The notes beneath the pieces were generated by a model. The model saw only the letters and a list, made by a program, of their open reading frames with translations, did not search any database and was not told the origin of the DNA. DNA of 51,058 nucleotides, taken from contig JAKBPI010000015.1 of assembly GCA_021829645.1 (NCBI GenBank), positions 1-51,058 of the forward strand, in the 5' to 3' direction. The translations under genes and the position numbers were made by a program. Below are positions 1-8,331 of this stretch, piece by piece. How positions within the stretch are numbered: position 1 is the first letter of the stretch; each line of letters opens with the position of its first letter. Origin of the DNA: Actinomycetes bacterium (GTDB taxonomy: Bacteria; Actinomycetota; Acidimicrobiia; Acidimicrobiales; Bog-793).

Positions 1-11
1 TGACTCCATAA

Positions 12-659
12 AATCTGATCAACTCCATTCAGTTCTTATCCGTTGATCCACTAGTAGATGAGACAAACCAACCATATGCCTACACAGGAGGAGACCCTGT
101 CAATGAGATAGATCCGAGTGGGATGTGTGTCGGTGAAACCGCTTATCCTAGATGTGTCGGCCAGATGCTTAATAGTGGTAGGAAAAAGTCAGTGAAGCTT
201 ACGGCTGCCAAGATTATTTGTTGTCCACAACAACCGTCTATAGGAACTATAGCAATTGTCTCAGATATCTACTGTGGTGGAGGACCTCTGATATCTGGTA
301 GTTTGCGTGCAGGATCAACTCCTGCGGAGGCTCGAGCGGCTGCGATTGCCTCAGGTTACGAGATACCTGAAAATTATATTGCTGTTCCAGCCAAGAATGG
401 CGAGGGTTGGGTATTTCGTGAACCAGGCACTTCTTATGAAGCAGATAAGAATGCCAATACCATACGAGTTATGGAAGCAACAGAGCGGTACCCAAATGGA
501 TATGTCCGTGTATATAACAGCGCCAATCAAGCAATTAATTACCAAGGGAAACCAGGGCAGAGGGATGAGACGACACATTGGCCATTGAATGATACTCCCG
601 TACAACCTCCAGAAGAACCTATTGTTGAAGAACCTATTGTTATTGAGCCAGAGCCGTGA
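12..659 (+). pseudogene. RHS repeat C-terminal core plus variable toxin-like tip, 5' truncated
   Basis: The frame opens after an in-frame stop at 9-11 and reads QFLSVDPLVDETNQPYAYTG, then NEIDPSG, the signature of the RHS repeat-associated core just before its polymorphic tip. The expected residues upstream of QFLSVDP (usually YYDPATG) are scrambled and no start codon with an RBS precedes the core, so this is the tail of a broken or rearranged RHS gene. The tip of about 175 residues contains an RVMEATERYPNGYVRVYN block, a GKPG motif and a TTHWPL segment. Such blocks are common in contact-dependent or secreted toxin tips, but I cannot name the toxin family. The extreme C-terminus is a Pro/Glu-rich repeat (EEPIVEEPIV). 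A separate gene at 123-659 is formally possible, but ATG 123 lies inside the core motif. A candidate immunity gene follows 31 bp downstream. Confidence 0.75.
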
Positions 660-690
660 TATGAATAAAGACGAGGATGTGTGAAGTGAC

Positions 691-1107
691 ATGAGATCTC
701 TATCAAAAAAAGAGCTATTCGAAGGTAAAGAATTGGATATTGTTGGAAAATCTATTTCTGCCGTTACCCTTGATAGTAATATCGTAATCTCCATCTATCA
801 ACATGAATTTCGCAGTGATTTTCGTATTGAAAGTTCATTTAAAATAGAAGATACAAACAAAGATATAACCATTGAAGTTGTATTTGAGCCTTTTCGACGG
901 GATAAATACACCTATAGCGGCATTACTAAGCTTGCAGAAATCGTCAATTGCACCGTAGTGGGAGCCCGTGTGTATTTAGATGGCTTATTGGAGCTTTGTT
1001 TTGACAACGGCTTTATCATCACAGTGCAGCCGGACGAAAATTATGAAGCATGGACTTATACTGGACAATCTGGCTTGTTGATATGTACACCCGGAGGAGT
1101 CTTTTAG
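691..1107 (+). CDS. DUF6188-like protein, candidate immunity protein
   Basis: A small acidic protein of 138 residues with no signal peptide or membrane segment. Its C-terminal half, with LDGLLELCFDNG, then VQPDENYEAWTYTG and a terminal CTPGG motif, matches my memory of the DUF6188 family, small cytoplasmic proteins often found beside polymorphic toxins. It follows the RHS tip on the same strand, the position expected of a cognate immunity gene; the immunity role is inferred from that arrangement. A GAGG at 672-675 is rather far from ATG 691, so the start is moderately certain. The gene appears intact although the upstream RHS gene is broken, as is usual for orphan immunity genes. Confidence 0.6.
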   Translation: MRSLSKKELFEGKELDIVGKSISAVTLDSNIVISIYQHEFRSDFRIESSFKIEDTNKDITIEVVFEPFRRDKYTYSGITKLAEIVNCTVVGARVYLDGLLELCFDNGFIITVQPDENYEAWTYTGQSGLLICTPGGVF

Positions 1108-1229
1108 CGTGAGACAATAGCAGGGTGCAAAAATATAGATTCTGCTTTGGAGGAAATCTTGCTTGAAAAATAAATGTTTGTTTCTCGGTAATTTTTCCTA
1201 GTCGTCTATATCAAAAAGAGGAATTATTG

Positions 1230-2819
1230 ATGAAAAGTAAATTATCAATAGCACTAGAAAAAGACATACCGCCAGAAACACTCATGACCTTGGCTGGTGA
1301 TGAAGACCAAGATGTGAGGCTATGGGTAGCAGGACACCCCAATACCCCTGCAGAAACACTCATGACCTTGGCTGGTGATGAAGACAAAGGTGTGAGGCGC
1401 TCTGTTGCCGCCAACAGACATACCCCCATAGAAACACTCATGACCTTGGCTGGTGATGAAGACAAAGATGTGAGGCTATGGGTAGCAGAGCACCCCAATA
1501 CCCCTGCAGAAACACTCATGACCTTGGCTGGTGATGAGGATGAGCGCGTGAGGCGCTCTGTCGTCTACAACAGATATACCCCCAACAGACATACCCCCAT
1601 AGAAACACTCATGACCTTGGCTGGTGATGAAGACCAAGATGTGAGGCTATGGGTAGCAGGGCACCCCAATACCCCTGCAGAAACACTCATGACCTTGGCT
1701 GGTGATGAAGACAAAGGTGTGAGGCGCTCTGTCGTCCACAACAGACGTACCCCTATCGAAACACTCATGACCTTGGCTGGTGATGAGGATGAGCGCGTGA
1801 GGTGCTCTGTTGCCGCCAATAGACATACCCCTGCAGAAACACTCATGACCTTGGCAGGTGATGAAGATGAGTGTGTGAGACGTTTGGTTGCTGCCAACCA
1901 TAACACTCCATCTGAAACTCTTGCCACCCTGGCCGGCGATGCGGAGATCGTGGTAAGGTGTGAAGTTGCTTATAATAGCAGTACATCGCCTGAAACTCTT
2001 GCTGTTTTGGGCGATAGTGAATATGAGTGCGTAAGGCGCTTGGTTGCCCGTAATGTAAATACCCTACCTGAAACTCATGCAGCTTTAGCTAATAAAGATA
2101 GCGATTTAAATAACAAATTGCAAAAATCTATCAGTATTAATAGCAGTACATCGCCTGAAACTCTTGCTGTTTTAGCTAAGAATGCTGATTGTATGGTTAG
2201 GCGTTTGGTTGCTGTTAACCTCAATACCCCCATAGAAACACTCATGACCTTGGCAGGTGATGAAGATGAGTGTGTGAGACGTTTGGTTGCTGCCAACCAT
2301 AACACTCCATCTGAAACTCTTGCCACCCTGGCCGGCGATGACGATGAGTATGTGCGTTATTGGGTTGCCCGTAATGGAAATACCCTACCTGAAACTCTTG
2401 CCACCCTGGCCGGCGATGACGATAAGTATGTGCGTTATAGGGTTGCCCGTAATGTAAATACCCCAGCAGAGGCTATTGCAGTTTTGGCTATTGATGCAGA
2501 AGAGAGAGTACGCCGCTTGATTCTTGAGCGAGTGGAACGGCATATGTTTTATAGGATGGTAGATACTCTCCGTGTGGGTAAAGAAGTACAACTTTGGATT
2601 GAAAATGGTCATGACACTCCACCCGAAGTTCTTGCTGTTTTAGCTAAGAATGCTGATCCTATGGTGAGACGTTTGGTTGCTGCTAACCCCAATACCCCCA
2701 TAGAAACACTCATGACCTTGGCTGGTGATGAAGATGAGTGTGTGAGACGTTTGGTTGCTGCTAACCACAACACTCCACCTGAAACTCTTGTCACCCTAGC
2801 TGACGATGAAGATAAGTAG
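1230..2819 (+). CDS. Variant leucine-rich repeat (LRV) protein, about 19 repeats
   Basis: A 529-residue protein built almost wholly of 24-residue units of the form NTPxETLxTLAGDEDxxVRxxVAxN, which is the LRV pattern (alternating alpha and 3-10 helices forming a solenoid). About 19 units can be counted; those at residues roughly 12-205 are nearly identical to each other while later ones are diverged. A non-repeat insert (ERVERHMFYRMVD region) interrupts unit 16, and the protein ends in the middle of a unit. ATG 1230 is chosen over TTG 1227 because AAGAGG at 1216-1221 is well spaced. There is no signal peptide, membrane segment or N-terminal cysteine cluster like that of the Azotobacter LRV protein. 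A binding scaffold is likely, but the partner is unknown. It lies beside RHS debris and a candidate immunity gene. Confidence 0.85.
   Translation: MKSKLSIALEKDIPPETLMTLAGDEDQDVRLWVAGHPNTPAETLMTLAGDEDKGVRRSVAANRHTPIETLMTLAGDEDKDVRLWVAEHPNTPAETLMTLAGDEDERVRRSVVYNRYTPNRHTPIETLMTLAGDEDQDVRLWVAGHPNTPAETLMTLAGDEDKGVRRSVVHNRRTPIETLMTLAGDEDERVRCSVAANRHTPAETLMTLAGDEDECVRRLVAANHNTPSETLATLAGDAEIVVRCEVAYNSSTSPETLAVLGDSEYECVRRLVARNVNTLPETHAALANKDSDLNNKLQKSISINSSTSPETLAVLAKNADCMVRRLVAVNLNTPIETLMTLAGDEDECVRRLVAANHNTPSETLATLAGDDDEYVRYWVARNGNTLPETLATLAGDDDKYVRYRVARNVNTPAEAIAVLAIDAEERVRRLILERVERHMFYRMVDTLRVGKEVQLWIENGHDTPPEVLAVLAKNADPMVRRLVAANPNTPIETLMTLAGDEDECVRRLVAANHNTPPETLVTLADDEDK
1269..2816. repeat. Tandem 72-bp coding repeat array of the LRV gene
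   Basis: The 24-residue protein units correspond to 72-bp DNA units. Between about 1269 and 1860 the units are almost identical at the DNA level, with the string acactcatgaccttggctgg recurring in nearly every one. Units alternate in type (GHP/NTPAET versus NR/HTPIET), giving a 144-bp higher-order period, and units 1-2 recur as units 5-6. A five-residue extra piece (YTPNR) between units 4 and 5, near 1570-1590, looks like an unequal-exchange scar. A near-identical unit reappears at about 2227-2300 and 2695-2770. Confidence 0.9.
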
Positions 2820-3061
2820 GGGGTTATCCTTCTTACGGTGGTCGGCTGTGACTCGATCACTACCTAAGAATGTAGTAGCTCTGTTATCGGATTAGATTCA
2901 CAGAAGAGCCACGGTCAGTATAGATCGTGAGTTGACGAGGTAGAACCTTATAGGAGCTACAGCGTCAATTATGAGTTCTGTTGCAACTCTCCATCTGCTC
3001 TTAGAGCCACACAGTAGGCTACGAGGCAACGGCTAAAGATGTTAAGTATCACGTACTGGAA

Positions 3062-3199
3062 GCTACAACAAGTTATTCAGCATATGAAACTCCTACTACA
3101 ACAGGTGGACTAAGTAACTTTACACCTTTTGGATTTGCCGGTAGTTATGTAGATCCCACAGGACTTAGCTATCTCATAGTCGTTACCAATAACAACTAG
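3062..3199 (+). pseudogene. RHS core fragment (second, separate remnant)
   Basis: In one frame this reads SYSAYETPTTTGGLSNFTPF, then GFAGSYVDPTGLSYLI, the RHS core segment that normally comes directly before RYYDPATGQFLSVDP. It then falls into VVTNNN and a stop at 3197-3199. The remnant of the following motif (cgttac, Arg-Tyr) is visible in another frame, so small indels destroyed the junction. No start codon or continuing upstream frame is recognisable. It is a fossil of an RHS gene distinct from the tail at the window start. Confidence 0.7.
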
Positions 3200-3627
3200 A
3201 CACTCAAGTGATACACTACATTCAGTCCCTAGCCATTATAGACATATAATTGTCTGGAATCATAGAGTCTGTGGTGAAATTACCCACAAATTTGGCCACG
3301 TATATCTCTAATTACTACACTGACTGATTAGTAATTAATTTTTACATAAGTAATAAATAATTAAGCTTTTTCTTTGGTATATCATACCTTGTTCCTAGCA
3401 TTATCGATTAAGATTCGATATTTCATTGCCATAGGATGCATCTATAGCACGCATGGACCCGGTAACATTTAGCAATTGTTAGACTTGTTGACCTTCCTCA
3501 GTTGTGGATTAAGTTGTGATGTCTGGTATTCTAAACAGTCAACCACTCAATCTCTTGTAATGCCGGAGGTAGACAGATCTGGTGCAGATGTATGAGGTGT
3601 GGTTGTAATGGACACTTCTATATCAAC
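3200..3627. other. Intergenic, no gene recognised
   Basis: This stretch is AT-rich and stop-rich on both strands. Together with 2820-3061 it surrounds the RHS fossil. I see no convincing gene, promoter pair, terminator or RNA in it; it is most simply read as eroded RHS or accessory DNA. Confidence 0.5.
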
Positions 3628-4308
3628 CTATGACGGAGATAGTCTAATGGATTCCGAGGTCTCAGCTGTAAAGTCGGGATGAGATATTCTAATATGTAAA
3701 GCTACCGCCCCGCTTGTCACCGCTGCCCATCCGCACCATACAGAGGCAAAACCGTCTACCGTTAATTTGGCAATAACGAGCACCGCTATCAGATTGACAA
3801 CCCCAAAGATAACCACGTGGCGCTGTCCGGAGAGCAAAAGAGCACCACATACGGCCGCTACATAAGCCGCTACCAGAGACAGGGAGTCACGAAGTCCCAA
3901 ATGATAGGCAACGTGATAAGGTTCTGCCGTGGCTCCATAATGTCCTTGTATCATAGAGTGCGCAAGTATGACTCCTACAAAAATCCCCATAAGACAAAAG
4001 GGAATCATCGCATAACGGCGTTTCTTGGAAGGTTCAACCATCAACACGGCCAAAGGTACGTAGATAGGTAAAAATACCATAGCTATCGCCAAATAGACAG
4101 TTGTGGCAAGATGGGTGAAAAAGTGATCTACGTGACCTTGTAAACCAAACCACACCACAGATTCCACCAATTGGTGAAAACCAAATATGACAGGGAGTGC
4201 AGCTAGCGGCAGGTAACGTTTACGCCTTTTTACATGCAATAAAGCGTCTATTCCTATCCCGGTAATTAAAGCACCCCCTATAAGGTCAGCTTCCGGAGAA
4301 AAACACAT
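3628..4308 (-). CDS. DUF6629 family integral membrane protein
   Basis: A polytopic membrane protein of about 226 residues with roughly seven hydrophobic segments. It begins MCFSPEADLIGGALI, followed by GIDALLHV, a stretch ending in LPLAALPVIFG, then HQLVESVVWFGLQG. This N-terminus is what I recall of the actinobacterial DUF6629 family. ATG 4308 is preferred over an in-frame ATG at 4329 because the family starts at MCFSP. Its start overlaps the 3' end of the upstream Mur ligase by 23 bp, so it is the third gene of a murL-murD2-DUF6629 operon and may be translationally coupled. The function of DUF6629 is unknown; a cell-envelope role is suggested only by this neighbourhood. Confidence 0.8.
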   Translation of the reverse strand: MCFSPEADLIGGALITGIGIDALLHVKRRKRYLPLAALPVIFGFHQLVESVVWFGLQGHVDHFFTHLATTVYLAIAMVFLPIYVPLAVLMVEPSKKRRYAMIPFCLMGIFVGVILAHSMIQGHYGATAEPYHVAYHLGLRDSLSLVAAYVAAVCGALLLSGQRHVVIFGVVNLIAVLVIAKLTVDGFASVWCGWAAVTSGAVALHIRISHPDFTAETSESIRLSPS

Positions 4309-5734
4309 TTTGCGACCTTTCAACTTCATCTATCATCATCTTCACTTGGGTTATAAAATCCTCAGAGCGTTCCAGGTAATTCTTGTATTGACTAAAACTA
4401 GGGGCCGCCGGCGACAACAGTACCACGGGTGGCTTCATATCGTGCCTATCCGAAAAAGAAAGTGCCCACCCAAAAGCCTTCCGCAGAGCTTCGCCTAGCG
4501 TCTCACAGATATACAAGTCACTCAGCTGAGCATGCGCACCCACCGACGCAAAATGAAAGGTGCCTGTTTCTGTAATGCTTTCTCCTTTATCTGACAAATA
4601 TGTTTCCGCTATTCTTTTACCGGCTTCTGAAAGCGTCAAAATGCATATGGGTCGCGGGTGCTTATGTAAAACGTCAACCAGCCCTCGATAGTCTATTCCC
4701 CTGTCAGAGCCACCCAGAATGATCGCCACGGGACAATCGATGTAAGAACGGAGTGCTGATATCGTAGGCAAAGCATTAGTGGCCAGTCCGTCATCGACGA
4801 ATTGTATGCCGCGATATTCAGCCACCTTTTCCAACCTATGAGGAAGTGGTAAAAAAGTTGAGAAAGCTTCAATAAGTGACCTTTCATCGTAATCTATACC
4901 AAGGTTTTTTACAACTTCCAGAGCCAGCAACGCGTCCATTTTGTTGTGAATGCCGGGCAAAGAAAAATCTGATAAGTATTTCTCCACAAGGGGCTCTTCA
5001 TAGCTTACCCAATAGGGATTGTCACCCAAAAGAGCTGTCTTCTGTCTCAAATTCCCATCTTCACCATTGACAATCACTCTCTTCACACCAGGAAGGCTAC
5101 ACAATCTCAATTTATCTCGATAGTAAGTTTCCACATCCGACCTGTGCCAGTCCAGGTGGTCGGGAGCTAGCGCTGTTATCACTGCTGTCGCTCCAGCTGA
5201 CCAGAGATCTGCTATTTGAAAACTCGAGGCTTCAATGACAGCCCATTTACAGTCAGAAAAATTGCTGGACGGATCCCACGGTACAGTACCCAGATTCCCA
5301 AAAGATCCGGCCATTTCTCCCAGAGAACGCAAGAGATGCGTTATCAAAGACACGGTAGTGGACTTGCCCTTCGTGCCGGTCACCATGACAGTATTTTCTT
5401 TATTCACTTCCGTCAGAAAAAGAGCCATCCCTCCAACTACCCTTACGCCATGCTTACGAAGCTCTTCGGCTTCGACACAGTAACGGCTTATCCCCGGTGA
5501 CTTGATCACTACGTCACAGGAAAAAAGAGGTGAGATATCTCCTTCTCTTAATTCTACAAATTCAAAACTTTCACCGTCCAGGTCCGAAAGTCCTACCTGT
5601 CTGTCGGCTAAGAGTGGAGTGTTGCCAAGAGATTTGAGATAAAAATAGCTCGCCAATCCCTCTTTACCCACACCCCATATACCGACTTTCTTACCTTTTA
5701 AATCAGCAAAGGATAACGGTTCAAAAGAGGACAT
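4286..5734 (-). CDS. murD2: UDP-MurNAc-L-Ala:glutamate ligase, probably MurD2 type (L-Glu adding)
   Basis: A Mur ligase of 482 residues from ATG 5734 (a longer TTG start at 5761 is less likely). An N-terminal nucleotide-like fold has GIWGVGKEG at about 18-26. The ATP loop VTGTKGKSTT follows at about 118-127, with EASSFQ near 168-173 and DHLDWH near 192-197, all standard MurD-type central-domain features; the C-terminal ligase domain runs to the end. MurD adds glutamate to UDP-MurNAc-L-Ala in the cytoplasm. The gene directly upstream encodes a MurL-type epimerase, and in Xanthomonas the MurD2/MurL pair adds L-Glu and then inverts it. I therefore predict L-Glu specificity; sequence alone cannot separate it from ordinary MurD. 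It overlaps murL by 14 bp. Confidence 0.8.
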   Translation of the reverse strand: MSSFEPLSFADLKGKKVGIWGVGKEGLASYFYLKSLGNTPLLADRQVGLSDLDGESFEFVELREGDISPLFSCDVVIKSPGISRYCVEAEELRKHGVRVVGGMALFLTEVNKENTVMVTGTKGKSTTVSLITHLLRSLGEMAGSFGNLGTVPWDPSSNFSDCKWAVIEASSFQIADLWSAGATAVITALAPDHLDWHRSDVETYYRDKLRLCSLPGVKRVIVNGEDGNLRQKTALLGDNPYWVSYEEPLVEKYLSDFSLPGIHNKMDALLALEVVKNLGIDYDERSLIEAFSTFLPLPHRLEKVAEYRGIQFVDDGLATNALPTISALRSYIDCPVAIILGGSDRGIDYRGLVDVLHKHPRPICILTLSEAGKRIAETYLSDKGESITETGTFHFASVGAHAQLSDLYICETLGEALRKAFGWALSFSDRHDMKPPVVLLSPAAPSFSQYKNYLERSEDFITQVKMMIDEVERSQNVFFSGS

Positions 5735-7157
5735 CGCGCAAATATCCCGGAACAAAATCAATACCCTCAGGATACAGTAGTTTTTCTATCTCTTGTTCGC
5801 CCGGTGTAAGGGTAACGTTTAGGGAAACAAGTTCGGCAACGAGCAAAGCCAAACCTGAATCGTCAGCCCGATCCTCTCGCTTGGCGGCCAGGTAAAGTGC
5901 TGCCCTGCACTCCGTAACGTCACCTACACACTCAAAAGGCTTGACTGTAAGTCCCAATAAAGCCAGAAACTTCTCCCTGTTAGCGGGAAGAGAAAGCGGT
6001 TCTGACCCAGAAAAGACTTTTTCTAGAGTTGCCTTGGATAAAAACGGTGCGAGTATCAAATCTATAAAACAGCATTTGTCACATACCCCACACCATTTGT
6101 CCATACGTTGCGCCGGATCGAGATGGAAAGCTCTGTTACAGCTTCGAAAGACCGGCAGGTATGACTCATACTGTGAAAAACGCTTTGCCACCCATAATTC
6201 GCTGACAGCCCTGAGTAAAGAGAAGTATCTAAGGGATCCACTAGTTATCTCTCTTATGACGGCATGCATCATGGTTTCAAATTCAATTCCCTTTGACCAC
6301 TGATGATTCACTGTTTTATTACCCAAAAGTGAACCAAACGAAGCAGATTTTTCGTTTGACATGACCACATGGTTGAAACCATTAAGATAAGCGGATAGCA
6401 CTGCTGCGGCAGATACCACTGCCGTAACGGGAACGTGTCCGTTTAGGAGGCCCAGGGAATCAGATTTAAGTATTTTCTCATCGAGTTGCCTTTCGGCTCG
6501 CACTATAGGCAATTTGGCGACCTCGGCGGCATTTTCTATGGCGGCGTATCTGTCGCCGGTCCTACTCATGATGAAAAGTGACATTTCATCAGCTTTATAA
6601 CGTAAAAGCTCCAGAGAAGTAAGAGAGTCTATCCCGCCACCAAAAGGAAGCAAAACTTTTATCCCCCCTTCGGAAAGCAAGGATTCCGCCTGCTGAGAAA
6701 ATGACTCCGCCGGATTACTTTGTAGTGCCACTTGATTCTTGTTGGTCAGAACGGCTTCGTCCAAAAGAATAGGATTACCTGATTCGTCATAAAACGACAT
6801 TACGGGCAAATTCAAATTATTCCTATATGCCATTTCCGCCAGTCCTTCAGAATACACGGCATTGATAAGAGTTACTTGCATAGCGCTGGGTCGTATATTT
6901 TGAAAGTTCAACTTAGGCGGTATCCCGGCTTTATAGTAGGAGACACCGGCAATAAAGTACAGCAAAGCGAGTAGTCCGTGAGATACCAAATCCCAGTCGT
7001 GACCTTCTCCGAAGAAAAAAACTTCCGTAAAAGTCAATTTTTTCTCACGCCTGTCAGTAGAGGAGTCCCAGATAAGCTGATAGTTGAAAAGTACCCTACC
7101 GCTTTCTTCATCCAAGTCGTAGCCCAAGAAATTGAACTCTTGCGCTATCATTTTCAC
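5721..7157 (-). CDS. murL: UDP-MurNAc-L-Ala-L-Glu epimerase (MurL)
   Basis: A protein of about 478 residues with a PP-loop-like LPFGGGIDS (near residue 172), NGHVPVTAVVS (about 241), MSNEKSAS (about 268), NHQWSKGIEFE (about 286) and a WCGVCDKC cysteine motif (about 357). This set matches MurL, the enzyme described in Xanthomonas oryzae and present in some actinobacteria that inverts the terminal L-Glu of UDP-MurNAc-L-Ala-L-Glu. It replaces the need for glutamate racemase. Start choice: GGAG at 7165-7168 is 7 nt before GTG 7157, 13 nt before ATG 7151 and too near GTG 7163, so GTG 7157 is preferred. It overlaps the Mur ligase gene downstream, confirming an operon. Confidence 0.82.
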   Translation of the reverse strand: MKMIAQEFNFLGYDLDEESGRVLFNYQLIWDSSTDRREKKLTFTEVFFFGEGHDWDLVSHGLLALLYFIAGVSYYKAGIPPKLNFQNIRPSAMQVTLINAVYSEGLAEMAYRNNLNLPVMSFYDESGNPILLDEAVLTNKNQVALQSNPAESFSQQAESLLSEGGIKVLLPFGGGIDSLTSLELLRYKADEMSLFIMSRTGDRYAAIENAAEVAKLPIVRAERQLDEKILKSDSLGLLNGHVPVTAVVSAAAVLSAYLNGFNHVVMSNEKSASFGSLLGNKTVNHQWSKGIEFETMMHAVIREITSGSLRYFSLLRAVSELWVAKRFSQYESYLPVFRSCNRAFHLDPAQRMDKWCGVCDKCCFIDLILAPFLSKATLEKVFSGSEPLSLPANREKFLALLGLTVKPFECVGDVTECRAALYLAAKREDRADDSGLALLVAELVSLNVTLTPGEQEIEKLLYPEGIDFVPGYLRDVLF

Positions 7158-7326
7158 TTTCACGCTCCGGCGATTTCCGGAGCCTCTAAAAGACTCGAGT
7201 ATCTTGACATGATTCTAGAGTCTATTATCGATTTAACAGTTTAGCCGGCAAAAACATGGGGTTTAAATGTAGGAAGTGATACAGATACTAAGTCCGCTGA
7301 GCGAAGACTAGAAAATACAACAAAAG

Positions 7327-8331
7327 TCAGTTTCGTCCCAGACCGGCTAAGGCTTTTTGGGCTATCTTCTCCAGTAGAGCATCGGTTTTAGGATCAGGCC
7401 TGGTCAGTTCTGGGTGAGCCTCGTAAAAGGCCATAACTTTTGCAGCCCCCTCGGCGAAAGGAACCAGTGCCTGCCAACCATGGGCCACCGATTTGATCTT
7501 GGAGTTGTCAAACATCACCGAATATGACTTGTCGCCTAAAAACGATGGTCCCCATTCGGGAGCCACTTCGGCTATTGTCTCAGAAGAAAGACGGATATAT
7601 TCTACTTCTCTTATCCCGGCGGCTTCAGCAACGATGGCATAGATCTGATTCCACGTGAGAATCTCGTCCGAAGTGATGTGAAAACTCTCGCCTATAGTCG
7701 CTTTGTTGGCTAAAAGAGAAACAAAAGCCCTGGCAAAATCCCTATTATAGGTAAGCGTCCACAGGGAAGTCCCATCCCCGTGAATCACCACCGGCAAATT
7801 CTGTCTCATACGTCTTACAACGCCATATCCTCCCTCAAACGGCAACAATGTTTTGTCATAGGTATGGGAAGGCCTCACTATCGTAGCGGGAAAACCATTT
7901 TCTCGATAGTATCTAATCAGGAGATCTTCACAGGCTATTTTATCCCTGGAGTATTGCCAGTAAGGGTTAGTCAACGGTGTAGATTCCGTGATCGGGAGTC
8001 GCTGCAAAGGTTTTTGATAAGCCGAAGCAGAGCTGATAAATACATACTGCCCACAGCTTCCGTGGAAAAGGTTAATATCTCTTTCGATATGTTCAGGAGT
8101 AAAAGCTATAAAGTTGATTACGGAATCGAACTCTCTGCCGGCCACGGCGCTTTTATATTCACCTGCATCACGAATGTCGGCCCGCAGTAGTTCAACCTCT
8201 TCCGGTATAGGTCTGAGTTCGGTCTGCGAACGGTTGAGCAAGGTTACTTCGTAACCCTTTGCCAAAGCTTCGCGCACGCAGGCAGAACTGATAATGCCGG
8301 TACCGCCTATAAAAAGTATCGATCTTGTCAA
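7327..8331 (-). CDS. NAD-dependent epimerase/dehydratase (atypical SDR family)
   Basis: A Rossmann-fold protein of 334 residues starting MTRSILFIGGTGIIS, with the NAD(P)-binding GGTGIIS at residues 9-15. FISSASAYQ occupies the usual catalytic Ser/Tyr strand, and YSRDK provides a YxxxK pair. The C-terminal half resembles atypical SDR proteins of the CSP41 or isoflavone-reductase-like type. The substrate cannot be read from sequence; nucleotide-sugar or small-molecule reduction is possible. The start codon TTG at 8331 overlaps the stop of the upstream DedA gene in a TTGA arrangement, implying coupled translation. Confidence 0.8.
   Translation of the reverse strand: MTRSILFIGGTGIISSACVREALAKGYEVTLLNRSQTELRPIPEEVELLRADIRDAGEYKSAVAGREFDSVINFIAFTPEHIERDINLFHGSCGQYVFISSASAYQKPLQRLPITESTPLTNPYWQYSRDKIACEDLLIRYYRENGFPATIVRPSHTYDKTLLPFEGGYGVVRRMRQNLPVVIHGDGTSLWTLTYNRDFARAFVSLLANKATIGESFHITSDEILTWNQIYAIVAEAAGIREVEYIRLSSETIAEVAPEWGPSFLGDKSYSVMFDNSKIKSVAHGWQALVPFAEGAAKVMAFYEAHPELTRPDPKTDALLEKIAQKALAGLGRN

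Noticed and set aside
307-794. Frames 307-588 (plus) and 351-794 (minus)
   Set aside because: Both overlap the RHS tip in other frames and encode no recognisable motif.
1211-1519. Long minus-strand frames across the LRV array (also 1565-1927, 1647-1901, 2075-2326, 2609-2860)
   Set aside because: They are antisense shadows produced by the repeating 72-bp unit; the plus frame has the RBS and the known LRV pattern.
1269-2816. Possible CRISPR-like direct repeats
   Set aside because: The repeats are contiguous 72-bp coding units with no spacers, and they translate to a solenoid protein.
5235-5500. Plus-strand frames inside murD2, murL, ffh, ftsY, smc and menD
   Set aside because: All lie opposite strongly supported genes and show no domain or RBS.
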